Shown here in pieces: positions 9,174-16,672 of a DNA stretch of 64,000 bases (its first letter is position 1; the number at the start of each line of letters is the position of its first letter). The notes under the pieces were generated by a model. That model did not search any database, was not told the origin of the DNA, and worked only from the letters and a program-made list of their open reading frames with translations. This DNA is from Fuscibacter oryzae (GTDB lineage Bacteria > Pseudomonadota > Alphaproteobacteria > Rhodobacterales > Rhodobacteraceae). Made by a program: the position numbers and the translations under genes. Where the stretch lies: assembly GCF_016765795.1 (NCBI RefSeq), contig NZ_JAESVP010000004.1:62001-126000 (forward strand), written 5' to 3'.

Positions 9174-10124
9174 TCAGGAAACCAGTGCCCTTGCGGTCGG
9201 CTCATCGGTAATCAGCCCGGTCAGCCGCCCGCTTTCCAGAACCGCACGGATGGCCGCCACCTTTTGCCCCCCCCCGGCGATGGCTACGATGCGGCTATGC
9301 GCGGGGCCGTCCAGATCAACCGCCAGCGTGCGCGCCGTCAGCGTGGTTTCCAGAACCCGGCCACGGGCATCAAAGAAATGACCCAGCATTTCGCCCATGC
9401 CGCCGCCTGAATTGATCGCGGCAATCTCTCGCGGTTCGATCATGCCCGACGCGACCAGTTGCGCCCCCGCATCCGCCGTGCCGATACCCACGAATTTCAG
9501 GCCTGCGCCATTCGACAAGTCAAAGATTTCCCGTACACCTGGCTGAGCCAGCAGGATCGCCCGGTCCTCGACCGAATTGGCAAAGAAGGGTACCGGCATC
9601 ACATAGGCCTGCGCGCCGGTTTTCTCGGCCAGACGGTGCATCACGTCATGAGGGTTCGCCGCATAGTGCCGGGTCAGCCCCCCCAACAGCGAAATGAACC
9701 GCACGCCCCCTGCATCGAAACGCGGCAATTGCTGCACCGCAGCGGCAAGGGTGCGGCCGTGGCCAAGGCCGATCACCGAATGCTCGGCACGTTCGATTTC
9801 CCGGCGCAGAAAGGCCGCACCAGCAAGGCCAAGGGCGCGCAGCGGCAGGCCGTCTTCGCCCAGATCGGGCGCCACCTCGCAATGGGTCAGCCCAAAGCGG
9901 CGGCAAAGCTGTTCTTCCAGCTCTGCACATTCCACAATGGCCCCGTCGATCGAGACCTTGACCACCCCATCCGCCACGGCCCGCGCAATCAAGCGGTGCG
10001 CCTTGACGGATGGCAGGCCCAGCCGCTTTGCCACAGCCGCCTGCGTCAGCCCGCCGGCGTAATGCAGCCATGCCGCCCGGATCGCCAGGCTTTCCTCAGG
10101 GTCCAGATCACCACGCCGCGCCAT
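9174..10124 (-). CDS. eryD: SorC-family sugar-responsive regulator, EryD-like
   Basis: This 316-residue protein fits the SorC/DeoR-type sugar-binding regulators: an N-terminal helix-turn-helix (YAGGLTQAAVAKRLGLPSVK, about residues 22-41) and a C-terminal ribose-isomerase-like effector domain with VIGLGHGRTLAAAVQQL and INSGGGMGEMLGHFFD. Length and operon position match EryD of Brucella and Rhizobium, the erythritol repressor at the end of eryABCD. The start codon directly abuts the stop of the upstream iron-type alcohol dehydrogenase. Its stop abuts the convergent transketolase stop, the two forming TGATCA with no intergenic base. Confidence 0.88.
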   Translation of the reverse strand: MARRGDLDPEESLAIRAAWLHYAGGLTQAAVAKRLGLPSVKAHRLIARAVADGVVKVSIDGAIVECAELEEQLCRRFGLTHCEVAPDLGEDGLPLRALGLAGAAFLRREIERAEHSVIGLGHGRTLAAAVQQLPRFDAGGVRFISLLGGLTRHYAANPHDVMHRLAEKTGAQAYVMPVPFFANSVEDRAILLAQPGVREIFDLSNGAGLKFVGIGTADAGAQLVASGMIEPREIAAINSGGGMGEMLGHFFDARGRVLETTLTARTLAVDLDGPAHSRIVAIAGGGQKVAAIRAVLESGRLTGLITDEPTARALVS

Positions 10125-11264
10125 TCAACCCGCCTGTTCCATGATGCTGCGCAGCACGTCAGCCGACAGCGGCGCGGGGTTGGCCTTCATTGAAGAAGAG
10201 GTACTTGCCGCATCCGCCGCCACAGATTGTGCTGCGCGGTCGATGCCCATTTCGGTTAGCTTTGGCAGCCCTTGCTGCCGCGCCCAGGCTGCCAAATGCT
10301 GCGCAGCATTTGGCAGAGAAATGTCGGCCAAACCGAATGTCTGCCCGATCCACCGGCCCACCTGATCCAGCCGCGCAGGGTCGGCCACCGCCGCTCGGTT
10401 CGCCACCAGAACATGCGGCAACAGCGCACCACAGATCGCCCCATGCGCGGCCCCGGTCAGCCCGCCCAAGGGGCCAGCCAGACCATGCACCGCGCCAAGC
10501 CCCGCATTGGCCAGCGCGATGCCGCCGCACAGGCTTACCCAGGCCATTTCATCGCGCGCCGCAGAATCTTCGCCCGCCATGAGCCGGGTCAGCGCCAACA
10601 AGCCGCGTGGGATGGCATCGCGGCATAGCAGATCGGTCATCGGATTGGCGCGGGTGGAGACATAGGGTTCAATCACCTGCGTGATGGCATCCAGCCCCGA
10701 AGCAAGGGTGATGGCCTTAGGGCAGCCATCGGTCAGTGCGGGGTCCACTACCGCAAGCCGGGGCAGCATGCGCAGGTCGCGCAAGCTGACCTTGCGGGCA
10801 TGGTCTGGCACGCCGATCACGGCATTGCAGGTTACCTCGGCCCCGGTGCCCGCTGTGGTGGGCATGGCGACAAAGGGTAGGGGGGGCACATCCAGCGGCA
10901 GGCCAAGGCCCACCACCTCCAGATGGTCCATCATCGGGCGGGGGGCAGGCACCAGGGCCGCAATCGCCTTGCCCGCATCAATCACCGCGCCGCCGCCAAG
11001 GGCGACCACCACCTGCACCCCCGCCTTGCGCGCCAGATCGACCCCGGCTTGCACCAAGGGGACATCCGGCTCTCGCGGCACAGAAAATCGTGTGACCTTG
11101 CACCCCGTCAACGCCGCCGACAGCCAGTCTGACCGGGCAGGATTGCCACCCTGCACCAGCAGAACCCGGCTGCCCATTGCCGCGATGCGTCCGGCCGCCT
11201 GCATGGCCTGCCCGCGCCCGAACAGGATTTCGGTGGCGGTGGCAAAGGCGAAGGGCTGGGTCAT
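10125..11264 (-). CDS. Iron-containing (group III) alcohol dehydrogenase-family protein
   Basis: This 379-residue protein belongs to the Fe-ADH superfamily: NAD(P)-binding VVALGGGAVIDAGKAIAAL (about residues 90-110), MPTTAGTGAEVTCNAV, and the metal-site helices SGLDAITQVIEPYVS and AVHGLAGPLGG with histidine ligands expected in the latter region. It is closer in pattern to the maleylacetate reductase/hydroxyacid-oxoacid group than to glycerol dehydrogenase, but this is not firm. The start at 11264 gives a family-like N-terminus. It sits between eryC and eryD, a position empty in the classical Brucella eryABCD operon, so it may let the locus accept another polyol or aldehyde. A 28-bp perfect palindrome lies inside the gene at 10289. 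Confidence 0.85.
   Translation of the reverse strand: MTQPFAFATATEILFGRGQAMQAAGRIAAMGSRVLLVQGGNPARSDWLSAALTGCKVTRFSVPREPDVPLVQAGVDLARKAGVQVVVALGGGAVIDAGKAIAALVPAPRPMMDHLEVVGLGLPLDVPPLPFVAMPTTAGTGAEVTCNAVIGVPDHARKVSLRDLRMLPRLAVVDPALTDGCPKAITLASGLDAITQVIEPYVSTRANPMTDLLCRDAIPRGLLALTRLMAGEDSAARDEMAWVSLCGGIALANAGLGAVHGLAGPLGGLTGAAHGAICGALLPHVLVANRAAVADPARLDQVGRWIGQTFGLADISLPNAAQHLAAWARQQGLPKLTEMGIDRAAQSVAADAASTSSSMKANPAPLSADVLRSIMEQAG
10289..10316. repeat. 28-bp perfect palindrome inside the alcohol dehydrogenase gene
   Basis: The sequence CTGCCAAATGCTGC followed at once by its reverse complement gives 14+14 bases of perfect symmetry with no spacer. It falls within the coding frame (around SLPNAAQHLAAWA) of the dehydrogenase. 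The function is unknown; it may be chance or a slippage product. Confidence 0.75.
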
Positions 11265-11287
11265 GCGGCGGTCCTGTTCTTGGTCCC

Positions 11288-12220
11288 TCAGATATTCAGG
11301 TCTTTCACGCCGGTGTCGATATGCGGTGCCCAAAACGCCACGCTTTCCGCAATCTGGGGGATGACCTGCCGGTCGTTCGGCTCTCGTTCCTTGAAGGAAA
11401 GCTCCAGACAGATCTCGTTATCCACCGCCCCGCCTTGGGCAAATGCGGCGAGCAGAGGAGTGGGTTGGATCTTGCCCTTGGCGTTGAACTCGGCGGTAAA
11501 GGGACGGTGGCCGCCCTTGTCCATCAGGCTTTGCTTGATGTGGATGATCGGGCTGACCTTTGGTACCGCGCGCGCCCAGGCGTAGGGATCATAATCATCG
11601 GGGTTATCGCTGGTCACATCGCCATGATCGATGTCGGCCATCATCCACATCGGCACGGCCATGTTCGCCGCCGTCAGCCGGGTTTGCAGTGCCATAGATT
11701 CGGCGATGGTGTCGCCAAATTCGCGGCCAATGCTCATCGGTTCCCAGAAAACATAGTGCAGTCCTGCCGCCTTGGCATGGTCGGCCACCTCGGCCCAGCA
11801 GTCGATGGCGATCTGGATCAGGCTTTCCCGCCGCTTTGGATTGTCGAAATCCTGATAGGTGAAAATCGCGAATTGCGTGCCCACCGAGGTGCCGCCCAAA
11901 TCGGCGGTTATATCGGCAAAGGTCTTGAACCAATCGACGTAATAGCGCCGCACATCGCGGTCGGGGTGGCCAAAGTGGTTCAGGCGGCCATAGGGGCCGG
12001 TCATGCCACTGGTCACCCGCACACCGGTGCGCGCCATCGCCGCCGCCATCTGGTGCGTTAGACGGCGGATCACCGGGGCGGGCCAGGACGGGTTGATGAA
12101 CTCATGCGTCAGTTGCAGGTCGCGGATGCGCAGGTCGCGCGCGACGGTGGTGATCAGGGCATCCGGGTCGGCAAAGCGGTTGACCAGCGGATTGGTGTTC
12201 AATGACAGGGTCAGGGGCAT
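11288..12220 (-). CDS. eryC: EryC-like TIM-barrel isomerase (tetrulose-phosphate racemase/isomerase)
   Basis: This 310-residue protein has the look of an AP-endonuclease-2/xylose-isomerase-like TIM barrel. Candidate metal-ligand segments are YVFWEPMSIGREF, MMADIDHGDVTSD, SPIIHIKQSL and DNEICLELSF. Its length, and its position directly after a GlpD-like dehydrogenase and before the SorC regulator, match EryC, which in Brucella converts L-3-tetrulose 4-phosphate to its D form. The ATG at 12220 is chosen because a GAGG site lies 5 bases before it and it starts 7 bases after the eryB stop. Assignment rests on operon order and fold pattern. Confidence 0.85.
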   Translation of the reverse strand: MPLTLSLNTNPLVNRFADPDALITTVARDLRIRDLQLTHEFINPSWPAPVIRRLTHQMAAAMARTGVRVTSGMTGPYGRLNHFGHPDRDVRRYYVDWFKTFADITADLGGTSVGTQFAIFTYQDFDNPKRRESLIQIAIDCWAEVADHAKAAGLHYVFWEPMSIGREFGDTIAESMALQTRLTAANMAVPMWMMADIDHGDVTSDNPDDYDPYAWARAVPKVSPIIHIKQSLMDKGGHRPFTAEFNAKGKIQPTPLLAAFAQGGAVDNEICLELSFKEREPNDRQVIPQIAESVAFWAPHIDTGVKDLNI

Positions 12221-12227
12221 GGGAACC

Positions 12228-13736
12228 TCAGGCAGCAAGATGGGCGGCGAACCAGGCGGCAAAGGCCGCCTGTTCAGCCTCGGTCAGATGCAGGCGGTGC
12301 TTGGTGCGGCGCCAAAGCACATCCTCCGCCGTCTGCGCCCATTCGCGGGCAACGAGATAGCGCGCCTCGGCCTCATATAGATTGCCGCCGAAATGCTGGC
12401 CAAGCTCCGCAAGGCTGGCGGCACTTGCCACCACATCCTTGGTGCGGGCTCCATACAGGCGACCGTAATGCTGCACCAAAGCGCGGGGCATCCACGGATA
12501 GGTTTCGCGCAGGCCATTGGCAAAGGTTTCGTAATCGGCATTCGCAATCTCACCCCCCGGCAGGGGTGCGCCATGGGTCCAGTCGCCGCCCATGTTGGGG
12601 AAGATGTGTTTCAGCCGGTGCAGGCCGCGTTCGGCCAACTCGCGATAGGTGGTGATCTTGCCGCCAAAGACGTTCAGCATTGGCGCGCCGCCGGTCTCAT
12701 CCAGATCAAAGACGTAATCGCGCGTCACCGCCGAAGGGTTGCCCTTGCCGTCATCGAACAGCGGCCGCACACCCGAGAAGCTGTGCAACACATCCTGCCG
12801 CCGCAGCTTTTCCTTGAAATAGCGATTCACGGCGGCCAGCAGATAGTCGATCTCGGTCTCCGCAATCGTCACATCCTCGGCCCGGCCTTCCCAGGCGATG
12901 TCGGTCGTGCCGATCAGCGCCTTGTCGCCCTCATACGGGTTGATGAAGATCACCCGCTTGTCATGGTTCTGCACCAGATAGGCATTTGCCCCGACCCACC
13001 ATTTCGGCACTATGATATGGCTGCCCTTGACCAGCCGCACATTGCGCGACGAGTTTGACCCGGCCACGCTGTTGATGACATCCGACACCCAGGGACCGGC
13101 GCAGTTGACCAGACATTTGGCGCGGAAGGTGCGGGTTTCGCCGCTCAGCTTGTTTTGGGTTGTCACCGTCCAGCCGCCATTCTCGCGTCGGGCAGAGGTG
13201 GCGGGCGAGCGGGTCAGCACCAATGCGCCCTTTTCCGCAGCCCCCACCGCGTTCAGCGTGACCAGCCGGGCATCATCGACCCAGCAGTCGGAATATTCGA
13301 ACCCGCGTTTGTAATCATCCAGGATCGGCGCGCCTTCGGGGTCGCGGTGCAGGTTCAGCGTGCGGGTGCCGGGCAGTTTCTTGCGGCCCCCCAGATGGTC
13401 GTACAGAAAGAGGCCAAGGCGCACCAGCCACGCGGGCCGGTCTTGCGGGCTGTGAGGCAGCACGAAGCGCATCGGCCAGATGATATGGGGGGCCGCATTC
13501 AGCAGCACCTCTCGTTCAATCAGCGCCTCGCGCACCAGACGAAATTCGTAATACTCCAGATAGCGCAGCCCGCCATGCACCAGCTTTCCCGACCGCGAAG
13601 AGGTGCCTTCGGCCAGATCGTCCTTTTCGCACAAGACAACCGAAAGGCCGCGCCCCGCGGCATCGCGTGCAACGCCCGCGCCGTTGATGCCGCCGCCAAT
13701 CACGAAAAGGTCGATCATTCCGGGTTCACTGGTCAT
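12228..13736 (-). CDS. eryB: Erythritol-phosphate dehydrogenase, GlpD-like FAD enzyme (EryB)
   Basis: This 502-residue flavoenzyme belongs to the aerobic glycerol-3-phosphate dehydrogenase family. It has the FAD fold DLFVIGGGINGAGVARDAAGRG at the N-terminus, SSRSGKLVHGGLRYLE, the substrate region YEGDKALIGTTDIAWEG and NVFGGKITTYRELAERGL. Encoded directly after an erythritol-type kinase, it should oxidise erythritol phosphate to tetrulose phosphate and pass electrons to the quinone pool at the membrane. The ATG at 13736 is preceded by CAGGAG and overlaps the end of the kinase gene by 11 bases. A longer open frame upstream is inside the kinase gene and has no family match. Confidence 0.9.
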   Translation of the reverse strand: MTSEPGMIDLFVIGGGINGAGVARDAAGRGLSVVLCEKDDLAEGTSSRSGKLVHGGLRYLEYYEFRLVREALIEREVLLNAAPHIIWPMRFVLPHSPQDRPAWLVRLGLFLYDHLGGRKKLPGTRTLNLHRDPEGAPILDDYKRGFEYSDCWVDDARLVTLNAVGAAEKGALVLTRSPATSARRENGGWTVTTQNKLSGETRTFRAKCLVNCAGPWVSDVINSVAGSNSSRNVRLVKGSHIIVPKWWVGANAYLVQNHDKRVIFINPYEGDKALIGTTDIAWEGRAEDVTIAETEIDYLLAAVNRYFKEKLRRQDVLHSFSGVRPLFDDGKGNPSAVTRDYVFDLDETGGAPMLNVFGGKITTYRELAERGLHRLKHIFPNMGGDWTHGAPLPGGEIANADYETFANGLRETYPWMPRALVQHYGRLYGARTKDVVASAASLAELGQHFGGNLYEAEARYLVAREWAQTAEDVLWRRTKHRLHLTEAEQAAFAAWFAAHLAA

Positions 13737-15333
13737 CCTGGTCTCCTGATGCGTGGCGTGCGGCGGCCAGGGCGTCCCATGCGGGGATGAGGCTGCGCCG
13801 TGCGGCGGTAAATGCGGGGAAGATGCGGTCATAGGCGGCGGCCAGCCTTGGGTCGGGCGGTTCTGCCGGACCCAAAAGCGGCGTGACCCATTCGGCGATG
13901 CAGGCCTGCATGTCGGGATAGGCACCGATGGCGACCGCCGCCATCATGGCGGCGCCCGCAGCCCCGGCCTCTTCGCGGTCCGATACGCGGACCGGCGCAT
14001 GAATGGCCGCCGATAAGATGCCGCGCAACCCTTTGGAGCGTGCAGCCCCGCCGGTCAGCCGCAATTCGGACGGCAGTTTGCCCATGGCGCTGTAACAATC
14101 GCGCATCGCATGGCCCAGACCCTCGGCCACGGCGCGCACCAGATCGGGATAGCCGTGGGTCAGCGACAAGCCGGTAAAGCCGGCGCGGGCATTGGCGTTG
14201 ACAAACGGCCCACGCTCTCCGGCCTCTGAGATATAGGGCATATAGGCGATTTGCCCGGGGCGGGTGGCGGCAAGCCAACCTTCGATCCGGGCGACCAGAT
14301 CGCGGTGGCTGACCTCTTGCCCGAAATCGCGCAAGGCATCGGCGGCAAGGCCAAGAACCCAGTCAAGGTTCAGGGTGGCGGCCATGTTGGTTTGAACCTG
14401 GGTAACAATGCCGGGAATGGGCAGGCAGATCACATAGCCGGTGCCTTCGGCATTCAGATGCACATCCTGCCAGCGCACGGCCCGCATATGCACCCCGGTG
14501 GACCCGACGGTCGAACAGGCCACATCGCCGTCACCGCCATAAACCCCCGCCCCCAGCGCCGTCATAACCATATCGACATAGCCCAGCGACACCGGCGTTC
14601 CGGCAAGTAGCCCGGTCTGCGCCGCAGCCGCAGCCGTCAGCGGATGGGTAATCTGCGTGCCGTCGATGATTTCGGGCAGCAGGGCGCGGCGGTGCGTCAG
14701 CCCCAGCGCAGCAATCACCCCGTCATCATAGGCGCGGTTGCGATAGTTGCCGAAGGTAAAGCTGGCCTCTGACGGGTCGGTGGCGCGAATGGCTGTCAGG
14801 TTCAGATAGAGCCAATCCTTGCAATGCAGCGCAACCTCGGCCCGATCAAGCATTTCGGGCAGGACAGTATCCATATGGGCCATCTGGCTGCCTTGCTGGC
14901 ATGTGTTCAGGCCGGTGCCCGTTGCCTCGAACCGCACGCGGTTGGCGGGTAGGGCTGCCAGCCTGCCCACGGTGGATGCAGCACGGGCATCCAGCCACAG
15001 CCAGGCGTCGCCCGCGGGGCGGTTGTCTCGGCCGACCAGCCAGGTTCCGTCGCCCTGCGCGGTCACCGAAATGGCAGCCGTGCGGGCGGCAAGGCCCGCG
15101 ATCTTTTCGTGCAGCCCCCGCAGGGCCAGAGCGCAATCTTCCCAAGTCTGGCCCAGCGACTGCACCGCCGACCCATCCGCTCCGGTGCGATAGCGATTCG
15201 GGACAGCAGAGGCTGCGAGCTGCTTGCCGCGCAGGTCGAACGCCACGGCCTTGATGACTGAGGTGCCCGCATCGATCCCGATGATGATGTCTTTGACAGA
15301 CATGGATTCCCCACGGCGTCCGCTATCGCTCAT
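13726..15333 (-). CDS. eryA: Erythritol kinase, FGGY family (EryA)
   Basis: This 535-residue FGGY carbohydrate kinase has the N-terminal phosphate loop IGIDAGTSVIKAV, the substrate-side CKDWLYLNLTAIRATDPSEAS, and C-terminal ATP-binding LRLTGGAARSKGLRGIL. The operon order kinase, GlpD-like dehydrogenase, isomerase, SorC regulator is that of eryABCD, so ATP-dependent phosphorylation of erythritol is the likely first step. The ATG at 15333 follows AGGAGG with a short spacer; an ATG at 15303 (MSVKDIIIGID) is also possible and starts nearer the conserved fold. It is the first gene of the leftward operon and faces the divergent importer operon across about 700 bases. Confidence 0.9.
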   Translation of the reverse strand: MSDSGRRGESMSVKDIIIGIDAGTSVIKAVAFDLRGKQLAASAVPNRYRTGADGSAVQSLGQTWEDCALALRGLHEKIAGLAARTAAISVTAQGDGTWLVGRDNRPAGDAWLWLDARAASTVGRLAALPANRVRFEATGTGLNTCQQGSQMAHMDTVLPEMLDRAEVALHCKDWLYLNLTAIRATDPSEASFTFGNYRNRAYDDGVIAALGLTHRRALLPEIIDGTQITHPLTAAAAAQTGLLAGTPVSLGYVDMVMTALGAGVYGGDGDVACSTVGSTGVHMRAVRWQDVHLNAEGTGYVICLPIPGIVTQVQTNMAATLNLDWVLGLAADALRDFGQEVSHRDLVARIEGWLAATRPGQIAYMPYISEAGERGPFVNANARAGFTGLSLTHGYPDLVRAVAEGLGHAMRDCYSAMGKLPSELRLTGGAARSKGLRGILSAAIHAPVRVSDREEAGAAGAAMMAAVAIGAYPDMQACIAEWVTPLLGPAEPPDPRLAAAYDRIFPAFTAARRSLIPAWDALAAARHASGDQDDQ

Positions 15334-15397
15334 GCCCCCTCCTTCGCTTTGGCTGGCGTCTTTCCGTCGCGCAGATCCATCGCTTGGCTATGAAAAT

Positions 15398-15407
15398 TGA
15401 TATATCA
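15398..15407. promoter_or_regulatory. TGATATATCA palindrome upstream of eryA
   Basis: A perfect 10-bp palindrome lies 65 bases before the eryA start inside an AT-rich patch. Nine of its ten bases recur at 15809-15817 on the side of the divergent transporter operon, so one regulator (EryD or the DeoR proteins) could act on both promoters. Binding is inference. Confidence 0.45.
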
Positions 15408-15612
15408 TAAACATCTCACATGGAATGTATTTTTTTACGGACATAGAAATTTATTTCAGTTACGCTGGGTGTGAGGGTGAGGAGATGGCAATCAACCATG
15501 CGGGTCAGGCCGGGCGAGAATGTGATCCTGCTGGGTCGTTGCGGTGAATGCCAGGGTTTGCTGCGTGGCGGCGAGGGTTCGCGGCCAATTCAGCTTATTT
15601 CTTTGTTATATC

Positions 15613-15627
15613 GCAGAATAATTCTGC
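15613..15627. promoter_or_regulatory. GCAGAAT-A-ATTCTGC palindrome
   Basis: A perfect 7-1-7 palindrome in the middle of the divergent region, followed 5 bases later by a weaker copy (GCAGcATGATTtTCTGC). This is the kind of paired site bound by sugar-responsive repressors; no direct evidence. Confidence 0.4.
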
Positions 15628-15777
15628 AAAAGCAGCATGATTTTCTGCGACTGCATGGCGGCCGGACCGTGGTGGGGCTGTCTATCGCCCGCTGCCTACT
15701 GCACCTGATTCTCCGCGCGCCCTTGATAGGCGTTAAGCCTCGGGTTGGCCGTGAGATTAGGGATTTTGGAAATGGAA

Positions 15778-15817
15778 ATCTATCACTCTTGACGAGATAG
15801 ATAACTTAGATATATCA
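15778..15817 (+). promoter_or_regulatory. Candidate promoter/operator of the eryEFG operon
   Basis: An inverted repeat ATCTATC (15778) / GATAGAT (15796) with an 11-base spacer encloses a -35-like TTGACG at 15789; a -10-like TATATC follows at 15811 with a 16-base spacing. The -10 region overlaps a second copy of the GATATATCA element. A repressor at the dyad would block the -35 box. Confidence 0.45.
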
Positions 15818-16018
15818 CATAGGAGCTGCGGATCGCAGAGTCCCTGTCGCGAAGAGGAGAGCGTGGCGAGGACGGACAGAGGAGGGGGAAGGTTATGTCG
15901 CAACAGCGTCAGTATCACCGCGCCAATCGGGGCCACTGGCCCGCGTCTCTCTGCATACTGCTTTGACATTGTGCCGCCCAAAGGCGGCTTTGCCACATCG
16001 AATGCAATCCGAGGTCGA

Positions 16019-16672
16019 ATGATGACGCAAACATCCGCACCCAAAGCCCCGGCCGCCTCGCGGCGAGGATTAGTGATCCTGACGGTCGCGGGGCTGGCCC
16101 TGCTGGGGGCAATCGCTCTTGATACGACCGTTGTCCATATCGGGTCCGAGGCCGATGTGCGCAAGCAGGCGTTCTCGCCCGACAGCTATGGAGAGACCGA
16201 GTTTCCCCGCATTCAGAAGCTGGTTCTGGAAAAGGCAGTTGATGGTTTGACGCTGGGTCCGGCCGTCATGGCCGACAAGGCGGCGGCGGCCAAACAATAT
16301 GGCGTCGCCTCGACCACCGGCGCGATCATGTTGGTTAAACTGTCCGGCGTCGCGGCAGACCCGAAGTCGGGCGTTTATACGCTGGCGGTTGATGGGTTGC
16401 CGCCCGATATCAAGGTGCGCCTGCAAACCGGCCCGGCGATCAATGGCACTGATCTGCGCGATGCGCCCGGTGATATTGAATTCGGCAAGTTCAAAAACCA
16501 GATCGAGTATCAGGATGCGGGCTCCGGCATCAACCGCGCCATGAAAAAGACGGTGCTGGACGGGATCGACACCGCAAACCTGACCGGCAAAACGGTCGAG
16601 GTAGTCGGTGCCTTCCGTCTGGTGAACCCCAAGAACTGGATGATCACCCCCGTTCAGGTGACCGTGAAATGA
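16019..16672 (+). CDS. DUF2291 family protein of the sugar ABC operon
   Basis: This 217-residue protein begins with a basic stretch and one hydrophobic segment (GLVILTVAGLALLGAIAL, about residues 17-34), so it is probably anchored in or exported across the inner membrane. The C-terminal pattern VRLQTGPAINGTDLRDA, FGKFKNQIEY and LTGKTVEVVGAF is that of DUF2291, proteins of unknown function found with ribose/erythritol-type ABC importers. The start at 16019 has GAGG about 8 bases upstream; a longer frame reaches 15863 without a family match. It overlaps the ATPase gene by ATGA and is therefore translationally coupled to it. It has no lipoprotein cysteine that I can see. Confidence 0.82.
   Translation: MMTQTSAPKAPAASRRGLVILTVAGLALLGAIALDTTVVHIGSEADVRKQAFSPDSYGETEFPRIQKLVLEKAVDGLTLGPAVMADKAAAAKQYGVASTTGAIMLVKLSGVAADPKSGVYTLAVDGLPPDIKVRLQTGPAINGTDLRDAPGDIEFGKFKNQIEYQDAGSGINRAMKKTVLDGIDTANLTGKTVEVVGAFRLVNPKNWMITPVQVTVK

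Larger units (their letters stand above)
15334..16018. other. Divergent intergenic region of the erythritol locus
   Basis: About 685 bases separate eryA (leftward) from the DUF2291/eryEFG operon (rightward). It is AT-rich near both ends and holds three dyad elements annotated separately (15398, 15613, 15778). A 109-codon open frame at 15471-15800 starting with GTG has no recognisable motif, lacks family-like composition and is not called. The region after about 15830 is GC-rich leader with no clear gene. Confidence 0.6.

Noticed and set aside
15471-15800. A 109-codon plus-strand frame with GTG start in the ery divergent region
   Set aside because: No recognisable motif and no good ribosome site, and it crosses palindromic and AT-rich regulatory DNA. 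A leader peptide cannot be excluded.
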